Source: Celeribacter marinus
GTDB lineage: Bacteria > Pseudomonadota > Alphaproteobacteria > Rhodobacterales > Rhodobacteraceae
Assembly (NCBI RefSeq): GCF_001308265.1
Contig: NZ_CP012023.1
Location: forward strand, 2,060,932 to 2,124,931
DNA: 64,000 nt
Reading direction: 5' to 3'
How positions within the stretch are numbered: position 1 is the stretch's first letter; the number at the start of each line of letters is the position of its first letter. This document shows positions 52,475-62,328 of the stretch, piece by piece. The notes under the pieces are model-generated. The model was not told the DNA's origin. It did not search any database and saw only the letters and a list, made by a program, of their open reading frames with translations. Made by a program: the position numbers and the translations under genes.

Positions 52475-53698
52475 ATGCTCGGACTCAATAAAACTGACTC
52501 AAAGTTCCTGCTGATTGTAATTGCGTTGACCATGCTCACGCCGTTCTTGATGCAGCCCTTCGCCGAAGGATCGGGCCTCGCCCAGTTCAACGGCGGCTAT
52601 CCTGACCTCATGCAAAAGGTCGCCATTTTCGGCATCTTTGCCGTAGGCTTCAACATCCTGTTCGGCCTCACCGGCTACCTCAGCTTTGGCCACGCCGCGT
52701 TTCTCGGCATCGGCTCCTACTCTGCGGTCTGGATGTTCAAACTGCTCACCATGAACGTCATCCCCGGCATCTTGCTTGCCATGGTTGTATCGGGCCTGTT
52801 TGCTCTGGCCATTGGATATGTCTCCTTGCGCCGCTCGGGCATCTACTTTTCGATCCTCACACTGGCCTTTGCACAGATGTGCTACAAAATGGCCTACTCG
52901 GTGCTGACCCCCATCACCAACGGCGAAACGGGTCTGCAACTGTCGCTCGACGATCCACGCATTCTAGATGGCGCGGCTCAGTCTGGCTCGCTTCCCGTCA
53001 CCAACCTGTTCGGTTTGGCGATGAATTCGACCTACAAACTCGAAGCATTGGGCCGCGTCTTTACCTTTTCCGTGGGCTACTATTTTTGTGCGGTCATCGC
53101 GATCATCGCCTTTTACATGGCGATCCGCATTTTCCGCTCGCCCTTTGGCATGATGCTACGGGCGGTCAAATCCAACCAGAACCGGATGAAGTTCACGGGC
53201 CTTGATCCCAAACCCTATACGCTTGCGGCCTTTGTCATCTCTGGCATGTACGCCGGTCTTGCCGGTGGTCTGCTGGCTGCAATGGACCCGCTTGCCGGTG
53301 CCGACCGTATGCTGTGGACCGCCTCTGGTGAGGTTGTCATCATGACCATTCTTGGTGGGGCTGGCACATTGATGGGTCCGGTTCTTGGCGCAGGTGTGAT
53401 CAAATATCTCGAAAACATCTTCTCCAAAATCAACGAGAGCGTTTTGCACTCTTGGTTCCACTGGTTGCCTGACGGTATCGAAGAGGTCGTGGTCTGGGTG
53501 TTTGCCCGCTTCACTGGCGAGGGCTGGCACCTCACCCTCGGCGTGACGTTCATGCTGGTTGTGACCTTCCTTCCCGGTGGTCTGGTCGAAGGCCTCAAAC
53601 GCGTCTCCGACCGCCTCAAAAGGGGCAATAAGAAGCGGGACAAATACGATGATCCCGATCCCGAACATCACCCCGACCCTAGCAAACACGTCGTTTAA
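52475..53698 (+). CDS. ABC permease, LivM-like
   Basis: Second permease (407 residues). It shows [60 protein letters not shown] and [20 protein letters not shown] with [16 protein letters not shown]. The tail is charged and repetitive in Pro/Asp ([15 protein letters not shown]). It forms the channel with the LivH-like protein. Confidence 0.94.
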   Translation: MLGLNKTDSKFLLIVIALTMLTPFLMQPFAEGSGLAQFNGGYPDLMQKVAIFGIFAVGFNILFGLTGYLSFGHAAFLGIGSYSAVWMFKLLTMNVIPGILLAMVVSGLFALAIGYVSLRRSGIYFSILTLAFAQMCYKMAYSVLTPITNGETGLQLSLDDPRILDGAAQSGSLPVTNLFGLAMNSTYKLEALGRVFTFSVGYYFCAVIAIIAFYMAIRIFRSPFGMMLRAVKSNQNRMKFTGLDPKPYTLAAFVISGMYAGLAGGLLAAMDPLAGADRMLWTASGEVVIMTILGGAGTLMGPVLGAGVIKYLENIFSKINESVLHSWFHWLPDGIEEVVVWVFARFTGEGWHLTLGVTFMLVVTFLPGGLVEGLKRVSDRLKRGNKKRDKYDDPDPEHHPDPSKHVV

Positions 53699-53710
53699 GG
53701 AGCGCTCACC

Positions 53711-54472
53711 ATGGGAATTCTTGAAGTCAAAGGCGTGGGGAAACGGTTCGGGGGTCTACAAGCCCTCGGAGACGTCAATCTCTCCGTCCAGGAAAACACT
53801 GTTCACGCCATCATCGGCCCAAACGGTGCAGGCAAATCCACCTTGCTCAACTGTCTTGTTGGCAAACTCATCCCTGATACGGGTTCGGTCATGTTTGACG
53901 GCCAATCCGTTCTGGGACGTAGCCCGCACGAAATTAACCAAATGGGCATTAGTCGTGTGTTCCAAACCCCAGAGATCTTTGCGGATCTGTCGGTGATGGA
54001 AAACATGATGATCCCGTGTTTTGCCAAACGAGACGGCGCCTTTCGGATGCACGCCATGATTAACATGGCATCTGAGCGCGATCTGATTGAAAAGGCAGAA
54101 AAAATGTTGAGCGAAGTCGGCATGTTGGAAAAGACCAATATGCTCGCCTCGGCCATGTCTCGCGGCGACAAGCGGCGTCTTGAGATTGCGATGTGTCTGG
54201 TCCAAGAGCCAAAACTGCTGTTGCTCGACGAGCCAACGGCGGGCATGGCGCGCGCGGATACCAACAACACCATCGCTCTGCTCAAGCAGATTAAGGAAGA
54301 ACGCGATATCACAATTGCCATTATCGAACACGACATGCACGTTGTGTTCTCACTGGCGGATCGCATCACCGTTCTGGCGCAGGGCACCCCCCTCGTCGAG
54401 GACACGCCCGACAACATCAAAGGCAACCCGAAGGTTAAAGAAGCCTATTTGGGCGAGACACAAGAGGTCTAA
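53711..54472 (+). CDS. ABC ATPase, LivG-like
   Basis: ATP-binding subunit (253 residues): Walker A GPNGAGKSTLLNCLVG, a signature-type SRGDKRRLEIAMC (in place of LSGGQ), Walker B LLLLDEPTAGM, and the H-loop in IIEHDMHVVFSLAD. GGAGCGCTCACC precedes the ATG. The replaced signature (Ser-Arg-Gly-Asp) is a subfamily variant. Confidence 0.94.
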   Translation: MGILEVKGVGKRFGGLQALGDVNLSVQENTVHAIIGPNGAGKSTLLNCLVGKLIPDTGSVMFDGQSVLGRSPHEINQMGISRVFQTPEIFADLSVMENMMIPCFAKRDGAFRMHAMINMASERDLIEKAEKMLSEVGMLEKTNMLASAMSRGDKRRLEIAMCLVQEPKLLLLDEPTAGMARADTNNTIALLKQIKEERDITIAIIEHDMHVVFSLADRITVLAQGTPLVEDTPDNIKGNPKVKEAYLGETQEV

Positions 54473-54483
54473 GGAGCGGACAC

Positions 54484-55236
54484 ATGGCAGAAAAACAGTT
54501 CAACCCGAACGCCAACCACGCCGAAACCGCACCTGCGTTCTTTTCAGCTTGGGACATTCACGCCTACTACGGTGAAAGCTACATCGTGCAAGGCGTGACC
54601 TTCAACATCCATGAGGGCGAAATCCTTGCCCTTTTGGGCCGCAATGGCGCGGGCAAAACCTCGACCTTGCGCGCGCTCGCCCGTCTGGATGAGCCACAAG
54701 TCACCCACGGCGAGATCTGGCTCGATCACAAGCGCATTCACGAGATGAAGTCCTATGAGGCCGCGGTTCAGGGTATCGCTCTGGTCCCCGAGGATCGCCG
54801 CATCATTCCGGGCCTGACGGTCGAGGAAAACCTGCAACTGGCGCAAATCGTGGAACCCGTTGGGTGGTCACTTGATCGTCTGTACGACTTGTTCCCGCGC
54901 CTGCGCGAGCGGCGCAAACAAGAGGGTGTGACGCTCTCGGGCGGTGAGCAACAGATGCTCGCGATCGCCCGCGCGCTGGCCCGCGACATCAAAGTGTTGT
55001 TGCTCGACGAACCCTATGAGGGCCTCGCCCCCGTGATCGTCGACGAGATCGAAAAGACCCTGCGCATCATTAAAGCCCAAGGGATCACCACGGTTCTGGT
55101 TGAGCAAAACGCCGTGCGCGCGCTCAATCTCGCGGACCGCGCGGTCATCCTCGACACAGGCACGGTTGTCTATGATGGCAGTGCAAAAGAAGTCCTTGAA
55201 AATGAGGCGCTACGCGCCGAATATCTTGCGATCTAA
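54484..55236 (+). CDS. ABC ATPase, LivF-like
   Basis: Second ATPase (250 residues): Walker A LGRNGAGKTSTLRALA, signature LSGGEQQMLAIARAL, Walker B VLLLDEPYEGLAP, and ITTVLVEQNAVRALNLADRA. It has a 20-residue N-terminal extension before the domain. AAGGAGCGGACAC precedes the ATG. It ends the transporter genes, followed by a terminator before acs. Confidence 0.94.
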   Translation: MAEKQFNPNANHAETAPAFFSAWDIHAYYGESYIVQGVTFNIHEGEILALLGRNGAGKTSTLRALARLDEPQVTHGEIWLDHKRIHEMKSYEAAVQGIALVPEDRRIIPGLTVEENLQLAQIVEPVGWSLDRLYDLFPRLRERRKQEGVTLSGGEQQMLAIARALARDIKVLLLDEPYEGLAPVIVDEIEKTLRIIKAQGITTVLVEQNAVRALNLADRAVILDTGTVVYDGSAKEVLENEALRAEYLAI

Positions 55237-55276
55237 TATATCTACGGCCCCCGCGACCCGCAGCGTTGCGGGGGCT

Positions 55277-55313
55277 GCCCGCATCTTTTTGAGGTGCGGG
55301 CCTTTGCTTTTTT
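55277..55313 (+). terminator. Terminator/attenuator between transporter genes and acs
   Basis: 7-base stem GCCCGCA/TGCGGGC, 11-base loop, then CTTTGCTTTTTT. A second GC-rich hairpin lies just before it. The acs ribosome site begins right after, so acs is either read through or served by its own promoter. Confidence 0.75.
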
Positions 55314-55325
55314 GGGAGGAAAACC

Positions 55326-57278
55326 ATGACACCTAAATCCTACGCCCCCTCACCGGCCTTTACGGCGTCTGCGCATATTGATCGTGCGGGGTATGATGAG
55401 ATGTATGCGCGCTCTGTGTCTGATCCTGTGGGATTTTGGGGGGAGATGGGCAAGACGCTTGATTGGATCACGCCCTATACCCAAGTCAAAAACACCACAT
55501 TCGATTTCGGCCGCGTGGATATCCAGTGGTATTCGGACGGCGTGCTCAACGTCTCGGCCAACTGTATCGACCGCCATTTGCCCAAGCGCTCACTGCAAAC
55601 CGCGATCATTTTCGAGCCGGACGATCCCGAGACCCCCGCTCAGCACATCACCTACAAAGAGCTGTCTGACAAGGTCAACCGCTTTGCCAACGTGCTGTTG
55701 TCTCAGGGCGTGATGCGCGGCGACCGCGTGGTAATCTACCTGCCGATGATCCCCGAGGCCGCCTATGCCATGCTGGCCTGTGCGCGTATCGGCGCAATCC
55801 ATTCCATTGTATTTGCTGGCTTTTCCCCAGACGCGCTGGCCAACCGCATCAACGACAGTGGCGCAAAGGTGGTGATCACCGCCGACCACGCCCCGCGCGG
55901 TGGCCGCTCCACCCCGCTCAAATCAAACACCGATGCCGCCCTGTTGCACTGCTCCGACAAAGTGCGCTGCCTCGTGGTCAAACACACCGGCGAGCAGACC
56001 TCATGGGTCCAAGGTCGCGATGTCGACGTCAAATACCTGATGGAGCACGCAAGCCCCGAGTGCCCGCCCCGTCCGATGAACGCCGAAGATCCGCTCTTCG
56101 TGCTCTACACCTCCGGCTCGACCGGCAAGCCAAAGGGCGTGGTCCACACCTCGGGCGGCTATCTGACCTACGCGGCACTGACGCATAAATACGTCTTTGA
56201 TTACCATGACGGCGATGTGTTTTGGTGCACCGCCGATGTCGGTTGGGTCACGGGTCACAGCTACATCATCTACGGCCCGCTGGCGAACGGCGCCACCACC
56301 GTGATGTTCGAGGGCGTGCCAACCTACCCCGATGCGGGCCGGTTCTGGCAGGTCTGTGAAAAGCACAAGGTGAACCAGTTCTACACCGCGCCCACGGCGT
56401 TGCGTGCGCTGATGGCCCACGGCAATGCGCCCGTGGAAAAATACGACCTGTCGTCCATTAAAGTGCTCGGCACCGTGGGCGAGCCGATCAATCCAGAGGC
56501 GTGGAATTGGTACAATGACGTGGTCGGCAAGGGGCGCGCCCCGATCGTCGACACCTGGTGGCAGACCGAAACAGGCGGGCATCTTTTGGCGCCACTTCCG
56601 GGCGCTGTGGCCACCAAACCCGGCTCTGCGACCTTGCCGTTCTTTGGCGTACAGCCGGTGATTTTGGACGCTACAAGCGGCGAAGAAATCACCACCACCG
56701 AGGCCGAGGGCGTGTTGTGCCTCAAGGACTCATGGCCCGGCCAGATGCGCACCGTTTGGGGCGATCACGAGCGGTTCCAAGAAACCTATTTCCAACAGTA
56801 CAAAGGCTACTATTTCTCGGGCGATGGCTGTCGCCGTGACGCCGATGGCTACTACTGGATCACGGGGCGCGTCGACGATGTGATCAACGTGTCGGGCCAC
56901 CGCATGGGCACCGCCGAAGTCGAAAGCGCACTCGTCGCCCACGCCGCCGTGGCTGAGGCCGCCGTGGTCGGATATCCCCATGAAATCAAAGGCCAAGGCA
57001 TCTACGCCTATGTCACTTTGATGAATGACCAAGAGCCAAGTGATGCGCTCAAAAAGGAACTCGAGGTCTGGGTGCGCACCGAAATCGGCCCGATTGCAAA
57101 GCCTGATTTTATCCAGTGGGCCCCTGGCCTGCCCAAAACCCGCTCCGGCAAAATCATGCGCCGCATCCTACGCAAAATCGCCGAAAACGACACAGGCAGC
57201 ATGGGCGACATCTCAACCCTCGCAGACCCAAGCGTTGTCGAGGATTTGATTGGAAACAGCATCTACAACCAGAGCTAG
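55326..57278 (+). CDS. acs: Acetyl-CoA synthetase
   Basis: AMP-forming acyl-CoA synthetase (650 residues) converting acetate, ATP and CoA to acetyl-CoA. The N-terminal [21 protein letters not shown]3 loop [39 protein letters not shown] and [20 protein letters not shown] fit Acs. The C-terminal [15 protein letters not shown] contains the Lys that is acetylated in regulated Acs enzymes. GGGAGG precedes the ATG. Its place at the end of the transporter genes and beside the kinase/ScfR cluster suggests coordinated short-chain acid use. Confidence 0.96.
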   Translation: MTPKSYAPSPAFTASAHIDRAGYDEMYARSVSDPVGFWGEMGKTLDWITPYTQVKNTTFDFGRVDIQWYSDGVLNVSANCIDRHLPKRSLQTAIIFEPDDPETPAQHITYKELSDKVNRFANVLLSQGVMRGDRVVIYLPMIPEAAYAMLACARIGAIHSIVFAGFSPDALANRINDSGAKVVITADHAPRGGRSTPLKSNTDAALLHCSDKVRCLVVKHTGEQTSWVQGRDVDVKYLMEHASPECPPRPMNAEDPLFVLYTSGSTGKPKGVVHTSGGYLTYAALTHKYVFDYHDGDVFWCTADVGWVTGHSYIIYGPLANGATTVMFEGVPTYPDAGRFWQVCEKHKVNQFYTAPTALRALMAHGNAPVEKYDLSSIKVLGTVGEPINPEAWNWYNDVVGKGRAPIVDTWWQTETGGHLLAPLPGAVATKPGSATLPFFGVQPVILDATSGEEITTTEAEGVLCLKDSWPGQMRTVWGDHERFQETYFQQYKGYYFSGDGCRRDADGYYWITGRVDDVINVSGHRMGTAEVESALVAHAAVAEAAVVGYPHEIKGQGIYAYVTLMNDQEPSDALKKELEVWVRTEIGPIAKPDFIQWAPGLPKTRSGKIMRRILRKIAENDTGSMGDISTLADPSVVEDLIGNSIYNQS

Positions 57279-57308
57279 ATCGCACCCCAAACCACACACA
57301 ATGGAATG

Positions 57309-57332
57309 CCGCCCTTCGGGGCGGTTTTCTTT
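57309..57332 (+). terminator. Terminator of acs
   Basis: CCGCCC/GGGCGG stem capped by a TTCG tetraloop, then TTTTCTTTT. Confidence 0.92.
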
Positions 57333-57408
57333 TGTCAAAGACGGATAAATCGCCCAAATGATCCGCGATGTTTAACAGCCGTTAACCAAGCCTGCGCATA
57401 GTCGCATC

Positions 57409-58260
57409 ATGCATGTTGAACACATCACTGACGAATCCGACTGGTGCGCGCTCACCGACCGCGCCCATGCGCCCTTGGCCCAGCGTTGGCTCTATGGGGC
57501 CGGCGCGCAAGCCGTGGGGCGCGATGTGCACCGTGTTTTGGTTTTGGACGGGGACCGCGCCATCGCCGTGGCCCAAGCCGTGTGTCGCAAGATCGGCCCA
57601 CTCCCGATGGGCCTCGTCACCCAAGGTCCGTTGTTTATCGCACCGTGCGATCCGCGGCGCGCCGTACGTGCCTTGCGCCGTGCCCTCCCCCGTCTCACGG
57701 TGATGACCCCAAGCACAAAGATGCGCCGCCTGTCATTGTCCGCACCAACCGCCACTCTGGTTCTGGACCTCACCCAAAACGAGGAGGCACTGCGCGCGGG
57801 TCTCAACGCCAAATGGCGTAACGCGTTGAAAGTGGCGCAAACTCACCGCATCAAAGTCGCGCAGATCACCGCAACTCAGGCCGCCCTCACGCCGCTCCTA
57901 CAGACTGAAAAGCTGCGCCAGTCCAAAGGGCAGTACCGCGCCTTACCCCCAGAATTCACGCTTGCGCTTTTGTCCACAACGCCGCGCGCCTTTCGTCTGT
58001 ATGAGGCGGCAGACGCCCAAATGCTGTTCTTGCGCCACGGCAACACCGCGACCTATCAAATGGGTCAAACCAACGCGCACGGACGCGCACACAACGCCCA
58101 TAATCTCATTTTGTGGGAGGCCATGATGCGCCTGCGGGCCGAAGGCGTGGAGCGTTTGGACCTTGGCACCTTTGACGCACTCAAAGCCCCCGATCTGGCG
58201 CGCTTCAAACTACGCACGGGCGGGACACAGGTGGTATGGGCGCCCGCGCAATTGCTGTGA
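57409..58260 (+). CDS. FemAB-like/GNAT acyltransferase
   Basis: 283-residue protein of the FemAB-like GNAT type. It shows LAQRWLYGAGAQAVGRDVHR, PMGLVTQGPLFIAP, a basic LRAGLNAKWRNALKVAQTHR and the C-terminal LILWEAMMRLRAEGVERLDL with ARFKLRTGGTQVVW. Relatives add amino acids to peptidoglycan, tRNA-dependent or not, or acylate other substrates. The substrate is unknown here. No clear ribosome site precedes ATG 57409. It stands alone. Confidence 0.78.
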   Translation: MHVEHITDESDWCALTDRAHAPLAQRWLYGAGAQAVGRDVHRVLVLDGDRAIAVAQAVCRKIGPLPMGLVTQGPLFIAPCDPRRAVRALRRALPRLTVMTPSTKMRRLSLSAPTATLVLDLTQNEEALRAGLNAKWRNALKVAQTHRIKVAQITATQAALTPLLQTEKLRQSKGQYRALPPEFTLALLSTTPRAFRLYEAADAQMLFLRHGNTATYQMGQTNAHGRAHNAHNLILWEAMMRLRAEGVERLDLGTFDALKAPDLARFKLRTGGTQVVWAPAQLL

Positions 58261-58338
58261 ACGCGGTCCAATCATCCCATCCAACGCGCCCTAAATTGTC
58301 TGTTGCACGCGTGCCACCGCACAGCCTACCGTTGCGCA

Positions 58339-58722
58339 ATGGATCACCCCGCCTTTGCCTCCTCCGAGATTGCCCACGTTTATGACGCCTGCCCCGCCCC
58401 TGTTCGCGCGACTCTTCTGGCGCTGCGCACGATGATCTATGCGGAGGCTGCACAGCTTGGCGTGCCCGTTACCGAAAGCCTCAAATGGGGTCAGCCCTCC
58501 TACGCCACGCCCAAAGGCACGCCGTTACGGCTTGGCCACCTCAAAACCGGTGGCGCCGCGATCTATGCCCATTGTCAAAGCCGCGTCATTCCCGAGTTGC
58601 GCGATCTTGCGCCTGATCTCAACTATGACGGGACGCGAGCGGTGCATTTGGACCCCGACCACGCGCTACCGGTCGCGCCATTGCGCCTGATGATCCGTCG
58701 CGCTCTGACCTATCGCACCTAA
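58339..58722 (+). CDS. DUF1801-like protein
   Basis: 127-residue protein with EIAHVYDACPAPVRATLLAL, TESLKWGQPSYATPKGTPLR and a C-terminal HLDPDHALPVAPLRLMIRRA, the pattern of the DUF1801/YdhG-like family (a structural fold with no settled function). ATG 58339 gives a family-like start; a TTG further upstream (58303) is less likely. No Shine-Dalgarno is evident. It is 78 bases after the FemAB-like gene. Confidence 0.75.
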   Translation: MDHPAFASSEIAHVYDACPAPVRATLLALRTMIYAEAAQLGVPVTESLKWGQPSYATPKGTPLRLGHLKTGGAAIYAHCQSRVIPELRDLAPDLNYDGTRAVHLDPDHALPVAPLRLMIRRALTYRT

Positions 58723-58748
58723 TCCGGTACCATCGCAGGACCAAACGA

Positions 58749-58776
58749 AAAGCCCCGCCACATTGGGCGGGGCTTT
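58749..58776. terminator. Bidirectional terminator
   Basis: 11-base perfect stem AAAGCCCCGCC/GGCGGGGCTTT, 6-base loop, between the DUF1801 gene and the convergent transporter genes. Confidence 0.88.
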
Positions 58777-58797
58777 CCTGTAACGCTTTGAAATCGC

Positions 58798-59781
58798 TTA
58801 CTTCATCGCCATATCAGTAATTTCGGTCGTAAACGCGCCTGTGGGTTCTGCCGTGATCACCGGATCCGATCCACCCGACATCAACGAGGCCACAGTGCGG
58901 GCGTAATCGACGGGATCAAGCGCGCCATTGGAACCTGCGGTGAGCTTGGCCACTTCGCCCATCATACGGATTTGATGGCCTTCGGTTTGCGCACCCGTCT
59001 CGTCGTATTCAAGCACGATCATCGCCGCCTCTTCGGGGTTTTGTTCGGCCCATTTCCAGCCTTCCATCGACGCGGCAACGAACCGTGCCAACTTGTCCTT
59101 CATCGCGTCATCTTCGAGTGTGGATTCAAGCACATAAAGACCGTCCTCAAGTGTCGCAACACCCTGATCCTCATATTTGAACGTGATCAGATCGTCGGCG
59201 GAAATGCCCGCATCGATGACCTGCCAGTATTCATTATAGGTCATCGTGGAAATGCACGCCGCCTGCTTTTGCAGCAGCGGATCGACGTTAAAGCCCTGTT
59301 TGAGCACCTCGACGCCATCGTCGCCACCCTCAGTGGACAGACCCAACTGGCTCATCCATGACAAAAACGGATATTCATTGCCGTAGAACCAAACGCCAAG
59401 CGTCTTGCCCGCGAAATCCTCTGGGCCGGTGATACCGCTTTCCTTGAGACAGGTTAGCATCATGCCCGATGCCTTGAACGGTTGCGCAATATTCACAACA
59501 GGCGCGCCATTTTCACGCGCGGCCAAGGCGGATGGCATCCAATCAACCATCACATCCGCGCCACCACCGAGCAACACCTGAACAGGCGCCACATCGGGAC
59601 CACCCGGTTTGATCGTCACATCGAGATCAGCCGCCTCGTAGAACCCCTTTTCAAGGGCCACATAGTAGCCGCCGAACTGTGCTTGCGTGACCCATTTGAG
59701 TTGCAATGTCAGCTCGTCGGCGGCCTGCGCCCCCGCCGTCATTGCCGCCAACGCAATCGCGCTTGTGAGTAGCTTTTTCAT
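58798..59781 (-). CDS. NMT1/THI5-type ABC substrate-binding protein
   Basis: Periplasmic binding protein (327 residues) with a signal peptide (KKLLTSAIALAAMTAGAQA). THI5/NMT1-like features include LTLQLKWVTQAQFGGYYVAL, EKGFYEAADLDVTIKPGGPD and GGADVMVDWMPSALAARENG. Relatives bind pyrimidines such as formyl-aminomethyl-pyrimidine, or hydroxymethylpyrimidine. Beside a hydantoinase, a pyrimidine base is a sensible guess. ATG 59781 follows GGAGG. Last gene of the minus-strand operon. Confidence 0.9.
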   Translation of the reverse strand: MKKLLTSAIALAAMTAGAQAADELTLQLKWVTQAQFGGYYVALEKGFYEAADLDVTIKPGGPDVAPVQVLLGGGADVMVDWMPSALAARENGAPVVNIAQPFKASGMMLTCLKESGITGPEDFAGKTLGVWFYGNEYPFLSWMSQLGLSTEGGDDGVEVLKQGFNVDPLLQKQAACISTMTYNEYWQVIDAGISADDLITFKYEDQGVATLEDGLYVLESTLEDDAMKDKLARFVAASMEGWKWAEQNPEEAAMIVLEYDETGAQTEGHQIRMMGEVAKLTAGSNGALDPVDYARTVASLMSGGSDPVITAEPTGAFTTEITDMAMK

Positions 59782-59838
59782 GTCTAACAACCTCCAAGTT
59801 GTGACTGCCGAGGTTTTCCTCGTGCAGTTTATATGCGG

Positions 59839-60615
59839 TTACCCGCGTTGTGAGGGGTGCCAAAAGGTGACCCTCTTTTCAATCAAGGCGACAAGCCCGT
59901 AAAGAGCCGTGCCAGTCAGCGCTGATATGGTGATTTCAGCCCAAACCATGTCCGTTGCCAAGCGCCCCATCTCGGTTGTGATCCGAAATCCCATACCGCG
60001 AATGGGGGAGCCGAAATATTCAGCAACAATAGCGCCAATAAGGGCCAAAGTGGTCGCAATTTTAAGCCCGTTGAACACAAACGGCAGCGCCGCAGGAATC
60101 CGCAGCTTCACAAGCGTGGCCACATGCCCCGCCGCATAGGTGCGCATCAAATCACGCTGCATCGTATCTGTCGACGCCAACCCGCCAAGCGTGTTCACCA
60201 ACATCGGGAAAAACACCATGATGGCCACCACCGCCGCTTTGGACTGCCAATCGAACCCGAACCACATGACCATGATCGGGGCCAATCCGACAATCGGCAG
60301 GGCGGCCATAAAGTTCGCCACGGGTAAAAGACCGCGCTTGAGAAAGTCATAGCGATCAATGACTAAGGCCACGGCAATCCCTGCGGCGCTGCCCATCCAA
60401 AGCCCGTTCAACGCGCCCTTGACCACGGTTTGCACCCAGTCCTCCCACAAGATCGGCAACGACCCCATGATGGCCGCACCTATGGCGGTTGGTGGCGGCA
60501 AGAGCGCCGGAGAAATCTCGAAGACCCGCACGGCGATTTCCCAAAGGAGCAACACCAAAAGGCCAAATCCCGCGGGGTAGGCAATGCGTTCGACCTGCGT
60601 ATCGGCGCGTCTCAT
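59839..60615 (-). CDS. ABC permease (SsuC/TauC-like), second copy
   Basis: Inner-membrane permease (258 residues), about six helices. It shows AGFGLLVLLLWEIAVRVFEI, the coupling segment RTYAAGHVATLVKLRIPAALPF and FNGLKIATTLALIGAIVAEY. Start overlaps the upstream permease by 4 bases (ATGA). Forms a heterodimer with its neighbour, probably. Confidence 0.92.
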   Translation of the reverse strand: MRRADTQVERIAYPAGFGLLVLLLWEIAVRVFEISPALLPPPTAIGAAIMGSLPILWEDWVQTVVKGALNGLWMGSAAGIAVALVIDRYDFLKRGLLPVANFMAALPIVGLAPIMVMWFGFDWQSKAAVVAIMVFFPMLVNTLGGLASTDTMQRDLMRTYAAGHVATLVKLRIPAALPFVFNGLKIATTLALIGAIVAEYFGSPIRGMGFRITTEMGRLATDMVWAEITISALTGTALYGLVALIEKRVTFWHPSQRG

Positions 60616-61481
60616 GCGGGTCGCCCTCCCATGGCGCGGCGCATGATTTTCTCAATCGCGCCCACTGTGAATATCAAAACTGCGGCCAAAATCGCCGCGG
60701 CAAACAACGCCGCCCACATGATCATCGGCTCACCAAACTGCGATCCGATCAACATCCGCGCGCCAAGGCCCGAGATTGCACTGGTCGACAATTCGCCCAC
60801 AACCGCGCCAACAAATGCCGCCGCCACGCTCACCTTGAGCGAGGCAAAGAAATACGGCATCGAGGCGGGAACGCGCAGTTTCCAAAACACCGCCGTGGGT
60901 TTGGCCCCATAGGTGCGCAGCAAATCCAATTGCATATGATCGGGGCTAGACAGCCCTTTGACCATACTAACCATCACGGGGAAAAAGCTCAGGTAAGCCG
61001 CGATGATCGCCTTGGGGACCAAGAGCGATCCTGCGCCAATCGCGTTGCTCAACACCACAATCATCGGGGCCAATGCCACAATAGGGACGGTTTGCGAGAT
61101 GATCGCCCACGGCATCAAACTTAGCCGTCCGATGCGGCTCAACACTATGATCGCGGCCAGTGAGACGCCAACAACAATGCCCAAGCCAAAGCCCCAAAGT
61201 GTTGTTTTTAATGTAATTATACCTTGGTAGACCATTGATCGCTTTGACGTGATCTTTTTCAACGCGGTGGTTTTCCACAACTCTGCGGCCACTTGATGCG
61301 GGACGGGCAGGAGCGGGCGGGCCTGCTGCATCGTGTCGCTGACCACCTCGGAAAAGCTGGGGGTAGTGCCCGCACGCGCGGCTTGGTCATAGGTCCATGT
61401 GGCATTCATTTTGATCGCTGCGGCGTACCACACGATGAGCAAAACGGCGACGACAGTGAGGACAGGACGGATGTGTTTCAT
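60612..61481 (-). CDS. ABC permease (SsuC/TauC-like), first copy
   Basis: Permease (289 residues). It has an N-terminal helix, a periplasmic segment, then GFGLGIVVGVSLAAIIVLSR, LRTYGAKPTAVFWKLRVPAS and FASLKVSVAAAFVGAVVGEL. Longer than its partner by a periplasmic N-terminal stretch of about 60 residues. The two permeases and one ATPase form a full importer with the THI5-like protein. Confidence 0.92.
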   Translation of the reverse strand: MKHIRPVLTVVAVLLIVWYAAAIKMNATWTYDQAARAGTTPSFSEVVSDTMQQARPLLPVPHQVAAELWKTTALKKITSKRSMVYQGIITLKTTLWGFGLGIVVGVSLAAIIVLSRIGRLSLMPWAIISQTVPIVALAPMIVVLSNAIGAGSLLVPKAIIAAYLSFFPVMVSMVKGLSSPDHMQLDLLRTYGAKPTAVFWKLRVPASMPYFFASLKVSVAAAFVGAVVGELSTSAISGLGARMLIGSQFGEPMIMWAALFAAAILAAVLIFTVGAIEKIMRRAMGGRPA

Positions 61482-61551
61482 GTACGCCTCCCTGCCGTGG
61501 GCGCCGCGTCATGCGCGCACGCACACCCGCGCAGTATGTTTGAGCAAAACC

Positions 61552-62328
61552 TCATTGCTCATGCCCCGCACGCAACCCCTCGCGCACGCGGTGCGCAATC
61601 TCGATGAACTCTTTGCTGTCGCGAATATCGAGCGGGCGTTCCTTGGGCAGCGGGTTTTCAATCACGTCCGTAATGCGCCCCGGTCGCGGCGACATGACCA
61701 CAATTTTGGTCGACAGATAGACGGCTTCGGGGATGGAGTGGGTCACAAATCCAATGGTTTTTTCGGTGCGCGCCCAAAGCGCCAAAAGCTGCTCGTTGAG
61801 GTGATCACGCACGATCTCGTCCAGCGCCCCGAACGGTTCGTCCATCAATAAGATATCCGCGTCAAACGCAAGCGCACGGGCGATGGAGGCGCGTTGCTGC
61901 ATCCCGCCCGAAAGCTGCCACGGGAACTTTTTATCGAACCCTACAAGGTCCACGAGTTCTAGCACTTTTCGAACATGTTCGGCCTGATCTGACTTGGAAT
62001 AGCCCATAATTTCGAGTGGAAGTTTCACATTTCCTGCAATTGTCCGCCACGGGTACAGCCCCGCCGCCTGAAACACATAGCCATAGGCCCGCGCGCGCCG
62101 CGCCTCCTCAGGCGTCATGCCATTGACCGAGAGCGCCCCACCTGTGGGCGTCTCCAACCCCGCGATACAGCGTAGAAATGTGGTTTTCCCACAACCGGAT
62201 GGCCCGATGAAGGAGACAAAATCACCCTTGTTAATCTCGAGATTGACACCTTTTAGCGCCTGAATAGGTCCGTCATTTGTCTCAAATGTCAGGTCCACAT
62301 TTTGCGCGTCGATCACTGCCTCAGCCAT
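61552..62328 (-). CDS. ABC ATPase (SsuB/TauB-like)
   Basis: ATP-binding subunit (258 residues): Walker A IGPSGCGKTTFLRCIAG, signature LSGGMQQRASIARAL, Walker B ILLMDEPFGALDEI, and GFVTHSIPEAVYLST. It overlaps the upstream small membrane gene by 8 bases. Typical length for nitrate/sulfonate/pyrimidine-type importers. Confidence 0.94.
   Translation of the reverse strand: MAEAVIDAQNVDLTFETNDGPIQALKGVNLEINKGDFVSFIGPSGCGKTTFLRCIAGLETPTGGALSVNGMTPEEARRARAYGYVFQAAGLYPWRTIAGNVKLPLEIMGYSKSDQAEHVRKVLELVDLVGFDKKFPWQLSGGMQQRASIARALAFDADILLMDEPFGALDEIVRDHLNEQLLALWARTEKTIGFVTHSIPEAVYLSTKIVVMSPRPGRITDVIENPLPKERPLDIRDSKEFIEIAHRVREGLRAGHEQ

Noticed and set aside
49919..55236. Urea transporter UrtABCDE
   Set aside because: Five-gene layout and receptor type are similar, but no urease or nitrogen genes are near, and acs plus an ScfR-type regulator point to carbon use; the ligand remains open.
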